From Streptomyces sp. S.PNR 29 (lineage in GTDB: Bacteria; Actinomycetota; Actinomycetes; Streptomycetales; Streptomycetaceae), in the NCBI RefSeq assembly GCF_030386795.1, contig NZ_JANUQM010000013.1, positions 124,001 to 188,000 of the forward strand: a DNA stretch of 64,000 nt. The letters are read 5' to 3'. The notes under the pieces were generated by a model. That model was given only the letters and a program-made list of their open reading frames with translations, was not told where the DNA came from and searched no databases. A program made the translations under genes and the position numbers. Positions 16,597 to 24,608 of the stretch are shown piece by piece. Numbering within the stretch: position 1 is the stretch's first letter; every line of letters begins with the position of its first letter.

Positions 16597-16796
16597 GCTT
16601 CCTGCACCTCGCAGGAGTCGAACCAGGCGTCGAGGTCGGCCCGGCGTATGCGGATCTGACCGTTGGGGAGCTTCAGGTGCTTGGGGGCCTGGCCCCGGGC
16701 ACGCATGCGGTAGAAGGCGGCACGGGACACCCCGATCTCAGCCAGCGCTTCCCCCAGCTTCAGTGTCCGCCTGTCGGCCTTGGTCGGAGTGGTCAC
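16590..16796 (-). CDS. xis: Excisionase (helix-turn-helix, MerR-like)
   Basis: A 68-aa DNA-binding protein containing LKLGEALAEIGVSRAAFYRM, then LPNGQIRIRRADLDAWFDS. This is the standard AICE Xis fold, with a recognition helix and a wing. It directs excision together with integrase. The GTG at 16796 overlaps the rep stop (GTGA), and the end overlaps the integrase start, so rep-xis-int are translationally coupled, as in pSAM2. Confidence 0.9.
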   Translation of the reverse strand: MTTPTKADRRTLKLGEALAEIGVSRAAFYRMRARGQAPKHLKLPNGQIRIRRADLDAWFDSCEVQEAC

Positions 16797-18250
16797 AGCC
16801 AGGGGTCTCCTTCGGACTTGAGGCCTTGGGCGTGGGTGATGTCGTGGCGGACCTGGGCGGCGAGGAGTTCTTCGCCGGGGCGGTAGCCGCTGGCGAGGTA
16901 GGTCCACGAGGAGGCGGTGACGAGGCTGGTCTCGTTGGTGGGAAGGCCGGCGCGAGCCCGTGCGGCTTCGGCCTGGGCGAGGCGCCAGGCGCGGCGTACG
17001 TCGCGGAGTGCGCCGAGGGTGGTGGAGTAGGCGCGGGACTTGCTGGAGAAGTGGCCGCGGAAGCCGAGCATGTGGGCCCACTTCCAGAGCTTGAGTTCGG
17101 CGAACTCCGGCAGGTTCCCGAGGTCCCAAGCGGTGCGGATCATCTGCCGTACGTGCCGTTGCACTGGCAGGGCCTTAATGGGTTCGGCCTGCCCGGTGCC
17201 TTCGCAGTCTTCGCACATGTCGCAGAAGCCGTCGGGACCTCGTACGTAGCCGCGTCCCTGGCAAGGACGGCACATGAGGGTGCGGTCTACGGTGCCCGCG
17301 CCTTCCGCGTTCTTGGTGGCGTACTTGGCGACGTATCCGGCGACCTTGGCGTCGATGAGTTCGCCGTCGCCCAGGGCGGAGATCTGGTCGATCTTGAACC
17401 GGTCGCCCCACTTGATCACGCGCTCACCGATGGCGTCGGACTCGACGGTGAGTCGGGCCCGCTCGGCCGCTAGGCCCACGGCGACCTGGAGGGCGTCGAA
17501 GGTGGCCCAGGGCGGGGGCGAGGTGGTGTGGCCGTCGGGTCCGTCGAAGCGGATCACGGCGTGGAAGTGGACCAGGCCGCGCTTCTGGTACTCGGCGACT
17601 TTGGCGAAGGAGACGCGGAGAGCGGCGTTCAGTGCCTTCTGCGTCATGCCGAGGTGCTCGGCCAGGGCGCGGCGCAGGTAGGTGGTGAAGCGCCCCCACA
17701 GCTGCCCGGCGTGGGCGTTCCAGAGCACGGCCCCGGTGTAGTCGTATGTGGCCGGGTCCAGCGGGGTGCCCAAGGCGGGGTCGTCCTCGGTGTGATGGCT
17801 GCCGCAGCCGCAGGGGCGGGTCTTGCCCGTGCTGTCGGTCTTGCGGTTGTGGACGGGACCGAAGGACGGGGCAGTGAGGGTGACGAAGGCGCGAGGGTGG
17901 TCGCGGACGGTTTCAGCGACGTTCTTGCCGCCGGACAGTCCGGCCTTGATCAGGTGGTAGGTGTCGGCGGCGTAGACGCGGGAGCAGGCGGGGCAGCGGG
18001 AGGCACGGCGGTTGCCGCAGGTGGTCAGGAGGCGCCCGGAGGGCTCGTCTTCGGAGCGGTAGGAGCGGACTACTTCCTTGGTCGCCGAGTCGGTGGTGAT
18101 CGTCCAGCCGTGGAGGTTGACGGGGCTTGTACAGCCGCGCAGGTTGCGAACCTGTTCGGTGACGCGGTTGAAGTCGTTGGTGTTGGCCAGCTCGATCAGG
18201 TCCCGCAGGCCAGGGCTGACGACGTGCCGCAGGTCGAGGGGGCGGCGCAT
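16793..18250 (-). CDS. repSA: RepSA-type rolling-circle replication initiator
   Basis: A 485-aa protein. A zinc cluster CGNRRASRCPACS is followed by FVTLTAPSFG. The HUH metal motif is in RGLVHFHAVIRFDG, and the catalytic Tyr region is VAGYVAKYATKNAEG. A CxxC-type zinc module lies at MCRPCQGRGY ... CDMCEDCEGTG. It nicks the element's origin and starts rolling-circle replication of the excised form. ATG at 18250 with GAAAGGAC about 12 bases upstream. First of the coupled rep-xis-int genes. Confidence 0.92.
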   Translation of the reverse strand: MRRPLDLRHVVSPGLRDLIELANTNDFNRVTEQVRNLRGCTSPVNLHGWTITTDSATKEVVRSYRSEDEPSGRLLTTCGNRRASRCPACSRVYAADTYHLIKAGLSGGKNVAETVRDHPRAFVTLTAPSFGPVHNRKTDSTGKTRPCGCGSHHTEDDPALGTPLDPATYDYTGAVLWNAHAGQLWGRFTTYLRRALAEHLGMTQKALNAALRVSFAKVAEYQKRGLVHFHAVIRFDGPDGHTTSPPPWATFDALQVAVGLAAERARLTVESDAIGERVIKWGDRFKIDQISALGDGELIDAKVAGYVAKYATKNAEGAGTVDRTLMCRPCQGRGYVRGPDGFCDMCEDCEGTGQAEPIKALPVQRHVRQMIRTAWDLGNLPEFAELKLWKWAHMLGFRGHFSSKSRAYSTTLGALRDVRRAWRLAQAEAARARAGLPTNETSLVTASSWTYLASGYRPGEELLAAQVRHDITHAQGLKSEGDPWL

Positions 18251-18397
18251 GAGTGGCGGGGTGTCCTTTCTGGCGTCAAGGTGGGCCCGCGGGCAGCAGC
18301 GATTCAGTGCCATCGGGCTGCTGCCCGCAGGCATGGCGGGGCGCCCAGGGGAGGGGCGGGGATCGTGGAGCCGGAGAGGCCGGCGGAGGGTGCTGCC

Positions 18398-19120
18398 CTA
18401 CAGGGCGGCGTGCAGGGCAGTGGCCATGGGCAGGCCGATGCCGAGTCGCGTCTTCAGCTGGGACGGAGTGATCGTTTCTCCGTGCTCGGCGTGATGGGAC
18501 GCGGCGATGGAGCGCGCTTCGGTCAGCAGCGGCTCAGGCACCTTGGGTGCAGGCGGGGCGGGAACCGGGGCGGTGCGTGGAGTCACCGAGGTCGGGACGA
18601 GGCCCGGAGCGACGGGCGGAACCAGGTCGGCGGGCGGTGTGGCAGCCGGGGCCTCAGCGGCGGCCGTTACGGGCTCTGCTTCGGACACCGTCGCTTTGGA
18701 GGACGAGTCAGCGGAGCGCGAGACGGTGTGGAAGGCGCGCAGGAGCTGCGGGCCGACCGTGCCCCACCCGAGCAAGAGCAGAGGAGCCACGGCGTCCACG
18801 GCAGCCCGGCCGTAGTGTCCGGCGGCGATGGGCTCGGCGACGTTCAGGCCCAGCGTCAGCAGCCCAGAGAAGTGCATCAGCCGGGTGGCGGCCGTCATCT
18901 GTTCGGCGGGCAGACCGCGCAAGGACAGGTAGCGCAGGGCAACCAGCAGGCCGACCACGGAAAGGTCCACCATCGGGGCGATGAGCGGTGCGATCGGTGC
19001 GGGGATGCCCAAGCGAAGGGCGAGAGACCAGACGTTGCCGAAGGAGAAGACGAACGCGAGCACCGCAATGATGATCATCACGGCGGTGATGGTGCGCTGA
19101 GTGATCCGGTCCTCTGTCAA
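18398..19120 (-). CDS. DUF2637 membrane protein (Spd/spread-like)
   Basis: A 240-aa protein. Four or so hydrophobic helices fill residues 10-140 (TAVMIIIAVLAFVFSFGNV, APLIAPMVDLSVVGLLVALR, PLLLLGWGTVGPQLLRAF), then a Pro/Ala-rich linker and a C-terminal helical module (KTRLGIGLPMATALHAAL) resembling a winged HTH tail. DUF2637 proteins in AICEs help intra-mycelial plasmid spread. GGAGG lies eight bases before the TTG at 19120; the GTG at 19127-19129 overlaps the ribosome site and is rejected. It follows the translocase gene. Confidence 0.82.
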   Translation of the reverse strand: MTEDRITQRTITAVMIIIAVLAFVFSFGNVWSLALRLGIPAPIAPLIAPMVDLSVVGLLVALRYLSLRGLPAEQMTAATRLMHFSGLLTLGLNVAEPIAAGHYGRAAVDAVAPLLLLGWGTVGPQLLRAFHTVSRSADSSSKATVSEAEPVTAAAEAPAATPPADLVPPVAPGLVPTSVTPRTAPVPAPPAPKVPEPLLTEARSIAASHHAEHGETITPSQLKTRLGIGLPMATALHAAL

Positions 19121-19165
19121 GGAATTCACCTCCCTTCAGTGCTGTGCGACGGGGCGGGGCGAGGG

Positions 19166-20587
19166 TCATGCGGCGTCGGCGGCGGGCTTCTCCAGGTCGA
19201 CTTCCTTGTCCCACATGCGCGGACCCAGGAGGGCTTCCAGGAGCGCGGAGGGGTCGGCGGTCAGGTGGGCGGTGCTGTCGGCGATGCGGGCTGCGTCGGC
19301 GTCGGAGACGTACGGGGTGCGGATGCGGGTGAAGCCGGGTTGGGACTGGTGGTTCATCGAGGCGACGCCGACATAGGTCGGGTCCTGGAGGTTGACCGGG
19401 TTGGCATCGGGCCACTCCCGGATCTCCTCGCCCAGAGCGGCGACAGCGGCCTCAGCGGTCTTCTGGGCGAAGCTCAGGCCCACGGGGCACACGTCACGGA
19501 TGAAGGTCGGGATCGCATCGCCGGTGGACTTCTGAGTGGCGAGGATGACGAGCATCCCCACCGAACGGCCCTTCTTCACCAGGTCCTCGACGAGCCGGGC
19601 GTTCTCCGCAGCGAGAGCGGCGAGCTTCTTGGTCTTCGGGTCGCTGCCCTTGTGGTCGCGGAAGTACGTGTGTGCTTCGTCGATAACCAGCACGACCAGC
19701 GGCCAGTTCTCCGACGGGCCCTCATCCCATATGGACTTCACGCCGAGCGCCTTGCGTACCCAGGCCGACCGGAGGCGCCGCAGTTCCACCAGGTCCCGGA
19801 ACAGCTTGTTGGCCTCTTCCAGGTCGTCCCCGACGAAGGCGAACATGCGCTGTACCCAGTCGGCATAGTCACCTTCGTGTGCGGCGGACACCTTGCCGTC
19901 CGCGCAGGCGAATTGCACGCAGGGGGAAGGCGCCCAGTCCGAGAGAAGCCGGTTGATCAGGCTCGTCTTGCCGAAGCCTGGGAGGCCGGCCACGGTCACT
20001 CCGGGCACCTGTGTGAGGTCTACCGAGACCGGCTGTGCGTACTCGTCCAGGCCCAAGTCCCACTGGGCCGTCTCGTCCGGCATGTCCCCCGTGGGCCGGT
20101 GCTCAGTGGGGAGCTTTAGCGGATCGAGTCGCACGCCTCGGATGACGACCTGCCCGGGCTTGTCCTGCGTGATCGCGACCCGCGTGCACCTCCAGGCGTC
20201 GGCCAGATGCGGGGCCGCCTTCTGGAACTGCGCCAGGCCCACGCCGGGTAGGCAACTCGCCCGCGCAATCACGCCGTATGCGTCGTGAGTGACCTTGAGA
20301 GCCGGGATGAGGACGCGAGGCTTGATCGGCTTGCCGTCGGTGTTCGCCAGCGACGCGAGTGCAGTCGGAGTTTTGTCCGTGGCCGCCAGCTTGAGCATCG
20401 GCGCGAGCCGCTTCCAGCCCCACCGCACCCGAACGGCTTGCCGGATGGACTGCCGGGTCATGGCGTCGGCGTGCAGGTAGCGGACTATCCACCACACCGC
20501 CCAACCGACGATGAGCACCAGCGTCATGTCGACCACCAGGGAGCCGTAAGACAAGGTCCCTTCTGTCGGGCTGTTCGGACTGTTCAT
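19166..20587 (-). CDS. traSA: FtsK/SpoIIIE-type DNA translocase (Tra protein of AICE)
   Basis: A 473-aa protein. N-terminal membrane helix (TLVLIVGWAVWWIVRYL), then a motor domain with Walker A in VAGLPGFGKTSLINR (about 230) and Walker B in LVVLVIDEAHTY (about 330). Sensor segment LVILATQKSTGDAIP. A single such hexameric pump moves double-stranded DNA between Streptomyces hyphae. ATG at 20587 overlaps the preceding stop (ATGA). It is part of a tightly packed run from 21143 to 18398. Confidence 0.92.
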   Translation of the reverse strand: MNSPNSPTEGTLSYGSLVVDMTLVLIVGWAVWWIVRYLHADAMTRQSIRQAVRVRWGWKRLAPMLKLAATDKTPTALASLANTDGKPIKPRVLIPALKVTHDAYGVIARASCLPGVGLAQFQKAAPHLADAWRCTRVAITQDKPGQVVIRGVRLDPLKLPTEHRPTGDMPDETAQWDLGLDEYAQPVSVDLTQVPGVTVAGLPGFGKTSLINRLLSDWAPSPCVQFACADGKVSAAHEGDYADWVQRMFAFVGDDLEEANKLFRDLVELRRLRSAWVRKALGVKSIWDEGPSENWPLVVLVIDEAHTYFRDHKGSDPKTKKLAALAAENARLVEDLVKKGRSVGMLVILATQKSTGDAIPTFIRDVCPVGLSFAQKTAEAAVAALGEEIREWPDANPVNLQDPTYVGVASMNHQSQPGFTRIRTPYVSDADAARIADSTAHLTADPSALLEALLGPRMWDKEVDLEKPAADAA

Positions 20588-20796
20588 TTGCTGCGCTCCA
20601 GAGGGTTGAACAGGAAGGCCGCGAGGGCCGATTCGAGGGCGGCCCGGTCGGCCGAGGCGTCGAGGCGGGGATAGCCGTAGCCGACGAGCACGCCCGCCAC
20701 CGAGGTCACGAGGGATTCGGTGAACCGGGCATCCGGCCCGGCGTGAGGCAACGGGTAGTTGCGCTCAGCGCCGGACCGGGGAGCCGCGCCGCTCAC
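20584..20796 (-). CDS. Small AICE protein, 70 aa, unknown
   Basis: Not recognised. The GTG at 20796 overlaps the previous stop (GTGA) and the end overlaps the translocase start (ATGA), so translation is coupled on both sides. Sequence features are a polar N-terminus, then FTESLVTSVAGVLVGYGYPR and a helical ALESALAAFLFNP. Position suggests an accessory to transfer. Confidence 0.7.
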   Translation of the reverse strand: MSGAAPRSGAERNYPLPHAGPDARFTESLVTSVAGVLVGYGYPRLDASADRAALESALAAFLFNPLERSK

Positions 20797-21143
20797 GCCG
20801 CTTCAGCAGCCGGGGCCATCAGGTCCAGCCGGTCCGCGCGGTAGGCGATGCCGTCCGAGAGCGAGCCGTTGAAGATTCGCGCCCACGGGGTGGCGAACAG
20901 CTCCACCGGCATGACCGGGACACCGGGCTTGAGACCGTCAGGGAGACCGGTCTCCGGGACGGTGATCTTCAGAGCCTCGGCGCGGCCCTCCTCCATGAAG
21001 AAGAGGGTGATCGTGTAGAGCTTCGCGCCGGTCTCACGGTCGGTGGCGAACTGCGTCTTCTCCTGGTCCGCGTACTTCGGCACCGGCAGGGTTCCGACCA
21101 TGAACGACGAGGTGGGGAGCAGGCCAACACGGATGCGTGCCAT
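20793..21143 (-). CDS. Conserved AICE protein, 116 aa, unknown
   Basis: First gene of the element's transfer run. Starts at ATG 21143 with AAGGAAG eight bases upstream and reads MARIRVGLLPTSSFMVGTL, with YTITLFFMEEGRAEALKITV later. It has a beta-rich, OB-fold-like pattern but no motif I can name. It faces the GntR gene across the palindromic operator and is therefore probably repressed by it. Confidence 0.75.
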   Translation of the reverse strand: MARIRVGLLPTSSFMVGTLPVPKYADQEKTQFATDRETGAKLYTITLFFMEEGRAEALKITVPETGLPDGLKPGVPVMPVELFATPWARIFNGSLSDGIAYRADRLDLMAPAAEAA

Positions 21144-21248
21144 GGGAGTTGCTTCCTTTCGGTTGCGCTCAGCCAGGCGGCGGGGCGTGATCACCATTGA
21201 ACATAGCTGACCTAGCACTATCAAGTGTGTGTGGTGAGCTAGGTGTCA

Positions 21249-21273
21249 ACTGACATAGGCCACCTATGTCAGT
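21249..21273. promoter_or_regulatory. Palindromic operator, probably of the GntR regulator
   Basis: Perfect 11-bp arms, ACTGACATAGG and CCTATGTCAGT, separated by three bases, between the divergent GntR and transfer genes. A related imperfect site (TGACCTAGC ... GCTAGGTGTCA) overlaps its left side at about 21210-21247. Autoregulation by KorSA-type GntR proteins of AICEs is established for pSAM2. Confidence 0.75.
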
Positions 21274-21313
21274 GGGGTGTGCTAGGGGTGCTAAGGATCG
21301 CTACTCTTGGGCC

Positions 21314-21799
21314 ATGAGCCCCGCGCCAGAGAGCAAGCAAGACCGTCGGCCGCCGTATCAGCACGCTGCCGACGAGCTTCGGCGCGACATCTTGCAGGGA
21401 CGGATCAAGCCGGGCGAGCAGATGCCGTCCATTCGCGAGCTACAGGAACGCTTCGGCGTGGCCAACATGACCGCGAGGGGCGCGCTCAACGTGCTGCGCG
21501 ACGAAGGCTTGATCTACACGATCCACGGGCGAGGCAGCTTCGTAGCTGACCATGACGCCGCCGGCGAGTTGTCGGCGGGCTACACCCCGCCAGCCTGGTA
21601 CCTCGCCAACAGGGACAAGACGTCCCCTCAGGCTGAGCAGATGGAGGGAAGCCCCGACGGTTCCGAAGTCACCGGGGCCACCCTCACTGAGATGCTCACT
21701 GCTCTACGTGACGAGCTCCGTTCCCTCAGCGCTGATCATCAGGAACTGCGGCGTGAGGTCGAGGAGCTGAAGTCTCAGCAATCGAAGTCGCAGTCCTGA
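21314..21799 (+). CDS. GntR-family transcriptional regulator (KorSA-like)
   Basis: A 161-aa protein. N-terminal winged HTH (YQHAADELRRDILQGRIKPG, MPSIRELQERFGVANMTARG, LRDEGLIYTIHGRGSFVAD) and a C-terminal coiled coil (MLTALRDELRSLSADHQELR). It lacks the large ligand domain of most GntR proteins, as AICE repressors do. It is expected to repress the transfer and activator genes from the operator just upstream. ATG at 21314 lies close to the promoter with no ribosome site, so the mRNA may be nearly leaderless. Its 3' end overlaps the next convergent gene by 74 bp. Confidence 0.88.
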   Translation: MSPAPESKQDRRPPYQHAADELRRDILQGRIKPGEQMPSIRELQERFGVANMTARGALNVLRDEGLIYTIHGRGSFVADHDAAGELSAGYTPPAWYLANRDKTSPQAEQMEGSPDGSEVTGATLTEMLTALRDELRSLSADHQELRREVEELKSQQSKSQS

Positions 21800-21950
21800 G
21801 CTGAGCTACTTCCTCACGCAGCGCTCTGGTCTCCTTGCTGAGGCGACCGACCATGGCCCGCATCTCTTGGATCAGCGCGGCCACTTGATCCGCGTCTTCG
21901 ACGTGAATGCTGTTCAACCCCATCTCGTAGTCCGCCATGTGCTCGGCCAT
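21726..21950 (-). CDS. Small coiled-coil protein, 74 aa, antisense to the GntR 3' end
   Basis: MAEHMADYEMGLNSIHVEDA then a heptad-like helix (ALIQEMRAMVGRLSKETRAL). Codon third positions are G/C-rich as in real genes, and GGGAGAC directly precedes the ATG at 21950. It overlaps the end of the convergent GntR gene. Function unknown; small coiled-coil proteins are frequent next to AICE regulators. Confidence 0.55.
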   Translation of the reverse strand: MAEHMADYEMGLNSIHVEDADQVAALIQEMRAMVGRLSKETRALREEVAQLRTATSIAETSAPRPHAAVPDDQR

Positions 21951-22691
21951 GTCTCCCGCTTGCCGCCGTGCCGTCGATGCGTTTCGCGCTGCCGCGCTGC
22001 CTCCCAGCCGCTGAGCGCCTCCACGACGTTGAGCGGCTCCTTCGCTGCTCCGCCATCGCCCTGCCCTGCGGAGCTGTTCAGAGTTTCTTTACTGGATCAA
22101 GGCGGCCCGCCTGCGGCGGGCCGCGCGCGCTGGCGGCCCGGGGCCGCCGCCGCTCCTTGTCTCCGCCACCGCTCCGGCGGCCCCCCGCCGCTCAGCGCGC
22201 ACAACCGCCAGGGCGGACAACCAGACCAGGGAGCAACCCGCCCGCCGCCGAGCACCAGGACCAGGTCGGGACGAACCAGGCGTGACCGCGCCACTGGACC
22301 GCCCACAGTTCCGATCCGCACGGCCGGTGGAGTCGCAGGGCACTTCGGCAACGCTCATGCAAGATCGAGGACTCGGCCGTGACGTACGGAAGAAGCGTGG
22401 CTGAGGCCGGTGAGTGGTTGCTGGAAGCACACGTGGCGGGTGCTCGTTCGTCTCGCCCGCCGTCATGGCTGACTTTCGGTGGCTCAGGTCAAGCCCCTTC
22501 CTCGTTGGACAACATGAAGCCGAGGGCCCGCACCCGCATCCGAGCACGCCAACTGCCCCGGCTACCATCGGCACCGGGGTCCTGATCAGGGCTTCCGCGA
22601 CCGGACCACCCGGAATGCTGTCCAGGCTGAGGGGTGGTCCGGTCTTTCGTTGTTGGTCTTCGTTGTGCGAGCGCCGCCGGGCGAACCGGAT
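21951..22691. other. Interval without a convincing gene
   Basis: About 740 bp. Open frames on both strands are Arg/Pro-rich shadows with no ribosome site. The only structure noted is the terminator at 22599-22644. It separates the AICE core from the right cargo. Confidence 0.5.
22599..22644 (+). terminator. 12-bp stem terminator
   Basis: The stem is 22599-22610 with 22633-22644, perfect, followed on the plus strand by TTTCG. It also lies just past the end of the minus-strand kinase gene and could end that transcript. Confidence 0.7.
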
Positions 22692-23534
22692 CTAGAGGCG
22701 GCTCAGGGCCTTACCCACCTCGTAGATGGTCGGCCGGTCTTCGGGAGCATGGCTGAGCATCGCCTCGATCAACTCGCCCAGCTCACCGGAAGCCTTGACG
22801 GGGCGACGTCTGCCGTCGGCCACGGCCTTTCTCTGGACGGGGCGTGGAGCGTCGTCCGGGTACTCGATAGCCCGCCAACCAGTGGCCGAGATGAGCAGCG
22901 AGGCGCCGAGGGCGTAGACGTCGGCTTCCGGCGTGGGCTCGGCTTCCCCAGTGGCGAGCACGCTGCGCGCGATCTCCGGTGCCTCGTAGTGGACGAGGCA
23001 GCCGCGGAACGGGAAGTCGTAACCCTCTGGGACGTGCCCGCCTCGGGCTAGAGCCAGGTCGATGAGGTGCGTCCGCTCCGACCCGACGATGAAGTGGGCG
23101 GGTTGTACGTCGCCGTGGGCCCAGCCCTTGGCGTGCAGTTCGGCGAGGGCCTCGACACAACCCAGCGCCATACGGGCGTCCGGTGCGATGGACGGGTCTT
23201 TCCTACGGCAGGGCTCCCACAGCTGGTGCAGGTCCGGCCCTTCATGCCACGGCTGGAAGTTCCACGTCCCGCGCTCCCATTCTCCGTACGCGAAGTCGTC
23301 GAATCCGAGACGATGCAGCACGGCACCCTCGCGTGCGGGCGCGAGGGCGGTCCAGGGCTGGGCGGGCCAGTCGGCCGTAGCCTCGATCGGATAGCCGACC
23401 TTGACGGCGTAGTGGCCTCGATGGCTCTGCACCTCCCAGACCATGGAGCCCCGGCGGTTCAGGACCAGGCGCTGAGACGTGGGCATCAGGGCGTCGAGGA
23501 CCACGATCGGCAGTTCAGAGGGTGAGCCGGACAA
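22692..23534 (-). CDS. Protein kinase-like protein
   Basis: A 280-aa kinase-fold protein. ATP-lobe Lys is probably in YAVKVGYPI, catalytic loop is WAHGDVQPAHFIV (HGD in place of HRD), and the metal loop is LIDLALA in place of DFG. EADVYALGASLL and APEDRPTIYEVGKALS fit subdomains IX and XI of eukaryotic-type kinases. Substrate unknown. Start TTG at 23534, eight bases after AAGGAG. Kinases of this type head the accessory segment of several Streptomyces AICEs, next to small regulators and NUDIX genes, as here. Confidence 0.8.
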   Translation of the reverse strand: MSGSPSELPIVVLDALMPTSQRLVLNRRGSMVWEVQSHRGHYAVKVGYPIEATADWPAQPWTALAPAREGAVLHRLGFDDFAYGEWERGTWNFQPWHEGPDLHQLWEPCRRKDPSIAPDARMALGCVEALAELHAKGWAHGDVQPAHFIVGSERTHLIDLALARGGHVPEGYDFPFRGCLVHYEAPEIARSVLATGEAEPTPEADVYALGASLLISATGWRAIEYPDDAPRPVQRKAVADGRRRPVKASGELGELIEAMLSHAPEDRPTIYEVGKALSRL

Positions 23535-23604
23535 CGTCTCTTCTCCTTCCGGGCGAACGCGGCCGACCACGAGTCGAGGCCGGCCGCGCCGCTGGTCTCT
23601 TGTG

Positions 23605-24048
23605 CTACGCCTGGCCGTACGGGCGGCCGCAGTCGGAGTCGCACTGGGCAAGGTTCGTGCCGTTCACGGTCCACAGGGCATCGAAGACCATGAAGCCCGC
23701 CGTCTTCATGGCGCGTGCCGAAGCGGCGACCTGCTTCGGGTCGCGGGCCCCGCCACCGGGCTTCGGGTTGTGGTGCAGGAAGCGGCCCGCGTACCGCTCG
23801 CACAGCTCGGCGTACTCCTTCGTGTGCAGGATGAGCGCGTGGAGACCCAGGTCCACGTCATCTGACGGAACCATGGGGACGATCGCGGTGGCTGCGGTGA
23901 CCACGAAGGCGACCGCCTGGTCCGCGATCCGCTCGGCACGCTCGGGTGACTGCCCGCTGTGGACGACCACGAAGTGGGCGAGGCTCTGGAACAGTTCCTC
24001 GCCAGCCACCGCGCGGCCGGTCCTCTGGTCGTTCGCCGTTGCCGTCAT
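23605..24048 (-). CDS. Glycine-rich-domain-like conserved protein
   Basis: A 147-aa protein. The segment DVDLGLHALILHTKEYAELC followed by ERYAGRFLHHNP resembles the D..(W)H.H...Y...C...G...H.P pattern of glycine-rich domain proteins. Function unknown. ATG at 24048 with AAGGAG seven bases upstream. Lies 70 bp upstream of the kinase gene in the same orientation and may share its transcript. Confidence 0.65.
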   Translation of the reverse strand: MTATANDQRTGRAVAGEELFQSLAHFVVVHSGQSPERAERIADQAVAFVVTAATAIVPMVPSDDVDLGLHALILHTKEYAELCERYAGRFLHHNPKPGGGARDPKQVAASARAMKTAGFMVFDALWTVNGTNLAQCDSDCGRPYGQA

Positions 24049-24154
24049 GCGAGTACTCCTTCTGGATAGTGGAGCGTGGCACTTACGGGTGTGGAAGGCC
24101 GCCCCGGACGGGGGTGAGGGAACCGGGAATGAGCACCCGTCCGGGGCGGCCGGT

Positions 24155-24253
24155 CTACTGGCCGACAGCGAGAGCCATTCCGATCACCAGGCCGCATGAC
24201 CCGCTGATCATGACGATGAAGAGGACTCCCGCGTATCGGCCGATGGCACGCAT
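24155..24253 (-). CDS. 32-aa single-pass membrane protein
   Basis: MRAIGRYAGVLFIVMISGSC then GLVIGMALAVGQ. Its ATG at 24253 overlaps the stop of the preceding gene (TGATG), so it is translationally coupled. One hydrophobic helix with a basic N-terminus. Function unknown. Confidence 0.55.
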   Translation of the reverse strand: MRAIGRYAGVLFIVMISGSCGLVIGMALAVGQ

Positions 24254-24483
24254 CACAGGCCGTCCCTGCTGTTGCCGTTCTTGATGGCCAGGCGGGCGCT
24301 CAGTTCCTCCCGAGCACTCGGCTGCACCACCTTGTCCGGCATGGCATCCCACTCCCGGCCGCCTCCGACCGGCCGTATCTGCACTCGGCCGCCGAGCTCA
24401 CCCATGACGACGCCGATACGTCCCCTGACGGTGTCCTTCGCCAGTTCACCGATGCCTGGTCTGGTCTGCTGGTTGCTCGCCAT
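24253..24483 (-). CDS. Small conserved protein, 76 aa
   Basis: Starts MASNQQTRPGIGELAKDTVR; the body is GRIGVVMGELGGRVQIRPVG. It resembles short proteins found divergent to HTH/TPR regulators in Streptomyces; role unknown. No ribosome site before the ATG at 24483, which suggests a leaderless or coupled start. It is divergent from the regulator at 24609 and coupled to the 32-aa membrane protein. Confidence 0.65.
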   Translation of the reverse strand: MASNQQTRPGIGELAKDTVRGRIGVVMGELGGRVQIRPVGGGREWDAMPDKVVQPSAREELSARLAIKNGNSRDGL

Positions 24484-24608
24484 GCAAGGGAGCATCGCGA
24501 TCGGAGGGCCGCCGCCAAAAGGTCAGGCTGATTACCCAACTTGGGTAACATCGCCGGAAGTAGAGAACCAGCGACGTTGCGTAGCCCTCGCAGTTTGGGA
24601 GCTTGCCG

